A model generated the notes under the pieces. The model worked only from the letters and a program-made list of their open reading frames with translations, had not been told where the DNA came from and did not search any database. From Protula sp. h YS-2021 (Eukaryota > Annelida > Polychaeta > Sabellida > Serpulidae): DNA of 64,000 bases. Both the position numbers and the translations under genes were made by a program. The stretch spans positions 71,974,686 to 72,038,685 of the forward strand of contig OX457030.1 in NCBI GenBank assembly GCA_949752745.1. The letters run 5' to 3'. Shown here one piece after another: positions 59,456 to 64,000 of this stretch (position 1 is its first letter; every line of letters starts with the position of its first letter).

Positions 59456-62400
59456 CTAATCAAATACATGGTCAATAAATGAAGCACAGGAATTGCAAAA
59501 AAACATACCACCACTCGTCTTCTGAAAATATGTGGTATGAACTGAACATATTTCACACTTTTGAATGGGGCACGGACTTAATATAATGTCTAGGGGCTTT
59601 GTTGACACCTTGTCGGCTAGTACCTCCCGCTTACAGTAAAAGTAATTAAACCCAATTTTGTTCTGTGAGTACGTGTAGACCTTGTTGTTTAGCGGGCGAA
59701 AACCCTTGTTTTCTACGGTTACCGTTGTTTCACAATTCAGAGCCTTCTCAAATTTATCATATGCTTCAGAAATTCGATATTTATTCACGCCTTTGGTGCT
59801 CATTTTATAATCTGGCCCATTCACTATAATGTAGCTCTTACTACATAAGCTAATCATTTTTTCACCGCTGTATTCGACCTTAAATAACCCAGGGACCCTC
59901 TTATCGAATTTAATGTGCTTAGTGCAGCACTCTCTGGGCAACCACATTTTTGAAAAATCAACATCATCTCTACACTGACCCGATATTGCTTCATCAAACT
60001 CTTTGCGTAGTTCTGGTTTGACCACACTGCGCAGGTCTGGACCGCCTAAAGCGAGATAGAACGAGTCAGTGTCCGTTTCTGTGAGTTGAAAGAATTCCTT
60101 GGGAATAAATTTCACGAGGAAGTCATAGTAGAAGGCCAGCATGCGAAGTTTCGCGATTTGCAGCACTTGGAAACCAAGCTGGATGGGCAGGTCTAGCGGG
60201 ATAATCCTCTTCGCTTTCTCAACCTCGTAAAAGTCATCGGCGAGATTGGTGAAGTGTCTGAAGAGAGGATCATTCACCTGCAGGCATAATAAAACATAGA
60301 TAATTCATAGCTAATTTACCATGTGTACCACATGCATGCATTCCAAAATTACTATGGAAATTATCAGACTGAATCTTTTCTCTGGAAAATATTCATAAAG
60401 TTTCTCACCGCTCGTGCAAGCATGAGTTTTCCTTCGACGTAAGTTATGGTTCTGTGCTTGCTCTTATCCATAATGATGCCGCCATATGCACTGTTTCCCA
60501 GCAACTTCATGGAGTCCCCTATGACGAGTTTAGACGGGTCCTCGTCACCCTCGCGCCTGGCGCTACTCACATCTTCGGTGAAGGTGCGGAAGCACCTTTG
60601 CGGAGTAAACTCGAATAACTGTAGGATATAAATTACAAATAATTATTCAGCAAATTTCATCAGCATTTACCTAATTACTACAGTCATTCTAATAAGCTTT
60701 AAAATACTCCCGTAAATATTCAAGACAATTTCAAATATCATTCATTTAGAATTTTGATATATATATATTACCACCCACGATAGAAATTCCTTACCTGGTG
60801 AATTTTTGTCACTTCCAGACCATGTTCGAGATACCACTTCAGAAGGGATGTCGACAGCAAGAGTTTCTCCCCCTTCATTCCACCAACCAACAATCTTTTC
60901 TTGGGGAATTTTTGTGGCTCTCCGTTTGGATTCATATGCGTGGATTTCCAATAATCCTGCATTGTACTCCGAATAGATTCAAACGGAACATCCACAGAGC
61001 AAAAAAGAGGAGAAAACTCACTCCATTTGTCATAGTCCTTTTCTAAGACTTGGATGTCAACCTCTAAAGCCCCGAAAAGTAATCCGTTTTTCACGGACTC
61101 GAGAATGACATCCTCGCCAACTGAAGAAGGAAATTTCTGATAAAATTGAGGCTTTCGCGCATGTACAAAGGCCTTCAATTCGCGATCAAATTTTAACTTA
61201 GCTTTATACTCGCATTCCCAAACCTCTATTACCTCCAACCCCAGTGATCTTAGGAAATGAGTTCGGAGTTTGGTTCTATTTAATCTTTTTTCCATTAATT
61301 CCTTATCTTTCACATGTTTTGTTAGATAGCACCCTTCATGACCGTGCCAGTAGCAGCCGTGGAATTCTACAACGCGTCCTTTCCCCATTTCTCCTGCAAG
61401 AGGTGGTTCCCACCCGTCTACAAAATATGGCCCAAATCTTTTTTCCTTTCCCGAATTTTGTTTATGCACGAATCTCCCTCCCTTAGCGTTAAGATAATCT
61501 ATGTAATCAAACATTGCTGTATATTTTTCTGAAACTTCCGGTGCGAAATTATTTTCCGATTTTCGACGAATGTAATTACCCGTGGGCATCGAGTCGGAAA
61601 GAGAATATAAATAAAGACTATTTGCATCATATCCCACAATATTTTCACAGGGAACGTTTTTATTCCCTCTAATAAATGTTTCTCCGCGAGCATGATATCT
61701 ATGATAAATTATAGAAGGACCTCCCACCAAGTTCGCTTTAAAAACTTCATACATGTCTTTGTTTTTCTCATTCGCTAGAGCGAAGTGAGCCCTCGCGTCG
61801 CTAGCGGCTTGAAATAGCAATGTCCTTGCTATACCTGGCACCCTTATGCTGGATTTAAACATTTGCACACCTTTTTCTTTGTAGAAGAGAAGCATTCTCT
61901 CCACAGCTGTAATGAAGGGACCAACATCTAAGCAATTGTAATAGGATAGAAAATCTCCCAAGCTTTTCATATTGTTTTCACGCCAGATTGATAAGAGATC
62001 GGTGTAATTTTCTTCGGGAGACTTTACTCCATCATCCAAAACACTCTTACCTTTCAGGGAAGAGTACCAAGCTTTACCTAAAGGAGGTAAACTCGGATCG
62101 TCCAATTTCTGTTCAGAATCGAGATATTCATAAGGGAAGAAGGATTTCTTTTCCTCCACTCCAAAAGCCTTGAGGAACTTTGAATATGAAGTTCCAGGTG
62201 GTAGATAGGATAAGATATCAAGAAACTTAAATTTTCCAGAGTTAATGCATGAATAACTGTTGTTTTTCTTAACTGTGAAAGCATAAGGGTCGTCTAGGTA
62301 AAGAAATTTAGCCAACTTCCCCTTAACAAGGTTGAGATCGTACTTGGAGGAGTTAAATCCGACCACCGGTAAAACCCTGCAGAAATTTGAAAACTTCCCT

Positions 62401-64000
62401 TTGAACCCCTCCAACTCGGCCACCATGTTTTGAACGGTAATTTTGGGAACCTCTCCAGATCGTGATTCAGCTATGTTATATATCCCACAAGTAGGCACAG
62501 AATTCCAAAACTTGATTTGTCCTTCTATTGAATCGAAGACGTATTTCCACTTTGCCCGAGAAAGCTTCTCTGCATGGGACTGTATATTTTCCAGGTATTC
62601 AACCGTGCCCGAAAGCAGCTCATCTGTATTCGGATTAACAATGCAGAAAGGTTGAGTGTAGCCGGGAACATTACTACTCATGGCGACTGACACAACCAAA
62701 TGTTCGCTTATCCATTTCAAATTGGTTTCACTTTCACCGAGATTTCTCAACATGGCCTCAAAATCAAATGTAGCAAACCATGGGTAAAATCTATCTTCTT
62801 GCGGGATGTCGATGTTTAGGGATGCAGCCTCTACAAAAATATCAATATTAGGTTTATAGAACCCCCCTGGATATTTGAGTTTGGTTTTTCCGCTGCATGA
62901 TCTCTGGTGAGACTTTATATTGTCGGACCTTTTCGCTGTAAAGCCACATTTAGAGCATTTGTAGGATTTGCAAAAGCTGCGAATATTTCGGATGAAGCTA
63001 AAGTGAGAGTTGTAAATATTTAAATTCATAGTTGTATCATATTGTAGAAGCCATCTGTACATAACAACTGCGCATTCATTTATTTCCTCCAAACAATAAA
63101 CATTTATGTTTATGGCAAAACAGGCTTCAAGATCCGGAATTTGTTCAAATGTAACACCTTTAAAATCAGTTTGAGAGCAATGTTGGTGAGAGAATTCCAA
63201 CCACTGCGTAAATAATTCTGTGACATTCTCTTCTGTAAAATCCGCTCCTCTTAATTGGCGCGCTATGCAGCGAAAAGCACATAGGTAATCTTCGAAAGGA
63301 AGGTTATTTCTATCGTTTTGGAAAGACACAATGTTCGGGTTATTCAGCAAAAATGCAGGAAGATTTCCTTTCCCAACATGGCCGTCCATCGGGTAAACAG
63401 TAATCTGCATATTTGTTATCAAGACAAGTATTGATTTGGTGTCTTCTCTTTCATTTAAGAGAAACTCTATAATATTCTTTGCTTCCAAAATGCGTTGGAC
63501 ATCCTCAACATCGTTATGATCGGATATACGAAATGGGGTATCGAGAAATCCACTTTGCGGGTTGGGGCGAAAATATCTGTACTCTTGGGTTTCTCTATGA
63601 AACAGTATATATCCAAAATTAATATTTACCTTGAAACTTGTCTCTTCCATATCTAAAATTTGGTGTAAAAAATTTACCATATCCACAGTGTCAACATTAT
63701 TTGTCACCGGTAGATTGTATACTCTCGGATAAGAATACACCTGAGAGGGCGCTCGAATAAGATGACGATTCGATTGATAAGCTATTCTTAGCGAGTCATT
63801 AGTGTCCCCATTCCTTTCCCAAGGTGCCTCATTATTCTGCCATGGTAATGGGAGTAAACTTTCTTCCCCCATACCATGCAAATCCGTTTGGTGAACAAAC
63901 AATTCTTTTCTATTTTGAAAGACGTTCTTGCACAATCTACATGTAAAAAAGACTCCTGCTCTGGCTCGCGAGGGCGCTTGACATATCAATTCATGATCTT
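59456..64000 (-). CDS. Protein-primed DNA polymerase B, three exons, 5' end at or beyond window edge
   Basis: Replicates the element. Exons 60795-64000 (open to the edge), 60409-60618 and 59456-60277, both introns phase 0 (donors CAG/GTAAGG and GCG/GTGAGA), giving at least 1408 codons. Order: C2H2 finger CRLCKNVF (about 63.93 kb), region with LCAFRCIARQ, second finger CSKCGFTA (about 62.93 kb), exonuclease FDFEA (62754-62768), GFNSSKYDLN (62332-62364) and YYNCLDV (61921-61943), polymerase motif A YDANSLY (61612-61633), a Vsr-like insert FHGCYWHGHEGCY (about 61.35 kb), motif B KLLGNSAYGG in exon 2 (60478-60507), motif C TDTDSFY in exon 3 (60057-60077), and a Cys-rich end (CEIC and CNSC). No stop or frameshift seen; no ATG identified inside the window. 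Confidence 0.93.
60278..60408 (-). other. PolB intron 2 (131 nt)
   Basis: GTGAGAAAC...TTATGCCTGCAG, phase 0, between motifs B and C. Confidence 0.85.
60619..60794 (-). other. PolB intron 1 (176 nt)
   Basis: GTAAGG...TATATCCTACAG, phase 0, between polymerase motifs A and B; it contains in-frame stops. Confidence 0.85.

Larger units (their letters stand above)
52570..64000. mobile_element. Polinton/Maverick element (right end outside window)
   Basis: The combination of protein-primed PolB, retrovirus-like integrase, FtsK/HerA-type packaging ATPase, adenovirus-type protease and double-jelly-roll-type capsid protein defines a Polinton. Ten plus-strand genes converge on the minus-strand polymerase at about 59.23-59.46 kb. 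The left border is not sharply defined: sequence changes character around the C-runs at 52575-52632, and no terminal repeat can be tested because the other end is missing. The element is at least 11 kb long here. Confidence 0.95.

Overview
The window looks like genomic DNA of an invertebrate metazoan. It has spliced genes with GT-AG introns, long minisatellites, poly-C/poly-G tracts, MITEs and decayed retroelements. My best guess is a cephalochordate (amphioxus). From memory, minisatellites that span exon-intron junctions have been described in amphioxus genes, and this window is full of them. A lophotrochozoan is not excluded.

Host genes (about 2.2-36.6 kb, all minus strand). TRAPPC9 (TRAPP II complex subunit, NIBP) runs from its ATG at 36556 down to 2176 and leaves the window on the left. 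I could place 17 coding exons; every splice phase joins without a break and gives 1006 codons. Intron 7 (12662-29886, about 17 kb) contains a complete second gene on the same strand: a five-exon gene (19979-14922, 950 codons) for a divergent TALE-class protein with two homeodomains. Most TRAPPC9 splice edges abut a tandem array, and at eight edges the repeat unit contains the splice site itself plus some exon sequence.

Mobile-element belt (about 36.6-52.6 kb). This holds a satellite with a 20-bp expansion, then a 5.1-kb element (40506-45638) with roughly 1.5-1.6 kb inverted arms. The arms carry tRNA-like modules, TGACGTCA clusters and palindromic arrays. Its core has two convergent, now broken genes: an acidic C2H2 zinc-finger protein and a PC4-type ssDNA-binding protein. 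Next come a decayed non-LTR reverse transcriptase and a decayed Ty3/Gypsy pol.

Polinton/Maverick (about 52.6 kb to beyond the right edge). Plus strand, in order: a spliced PC4-like gene, a small ORF, the packaging ATPase, two unknown ORFs, a retrovirus-like integrase with a C-terminal chromodomain, a probable minor capsid protein, a small basic protein, the major capsid protein (two frameshifts) and an adenovirus-type protease (catalytic acid replaced by Tyr). Minus strand, converging: a three-exon protein-primed DNA polymerase B whose 5' end lies at or past the edge. Genes from 54.7 kb on overlap or are separated by a few bases, as in a viral genome. Polymerase, integrase and ATPase would replicate, integrate and package the element; the capsid proteins and protease would build a particle, but those are the broken ones.
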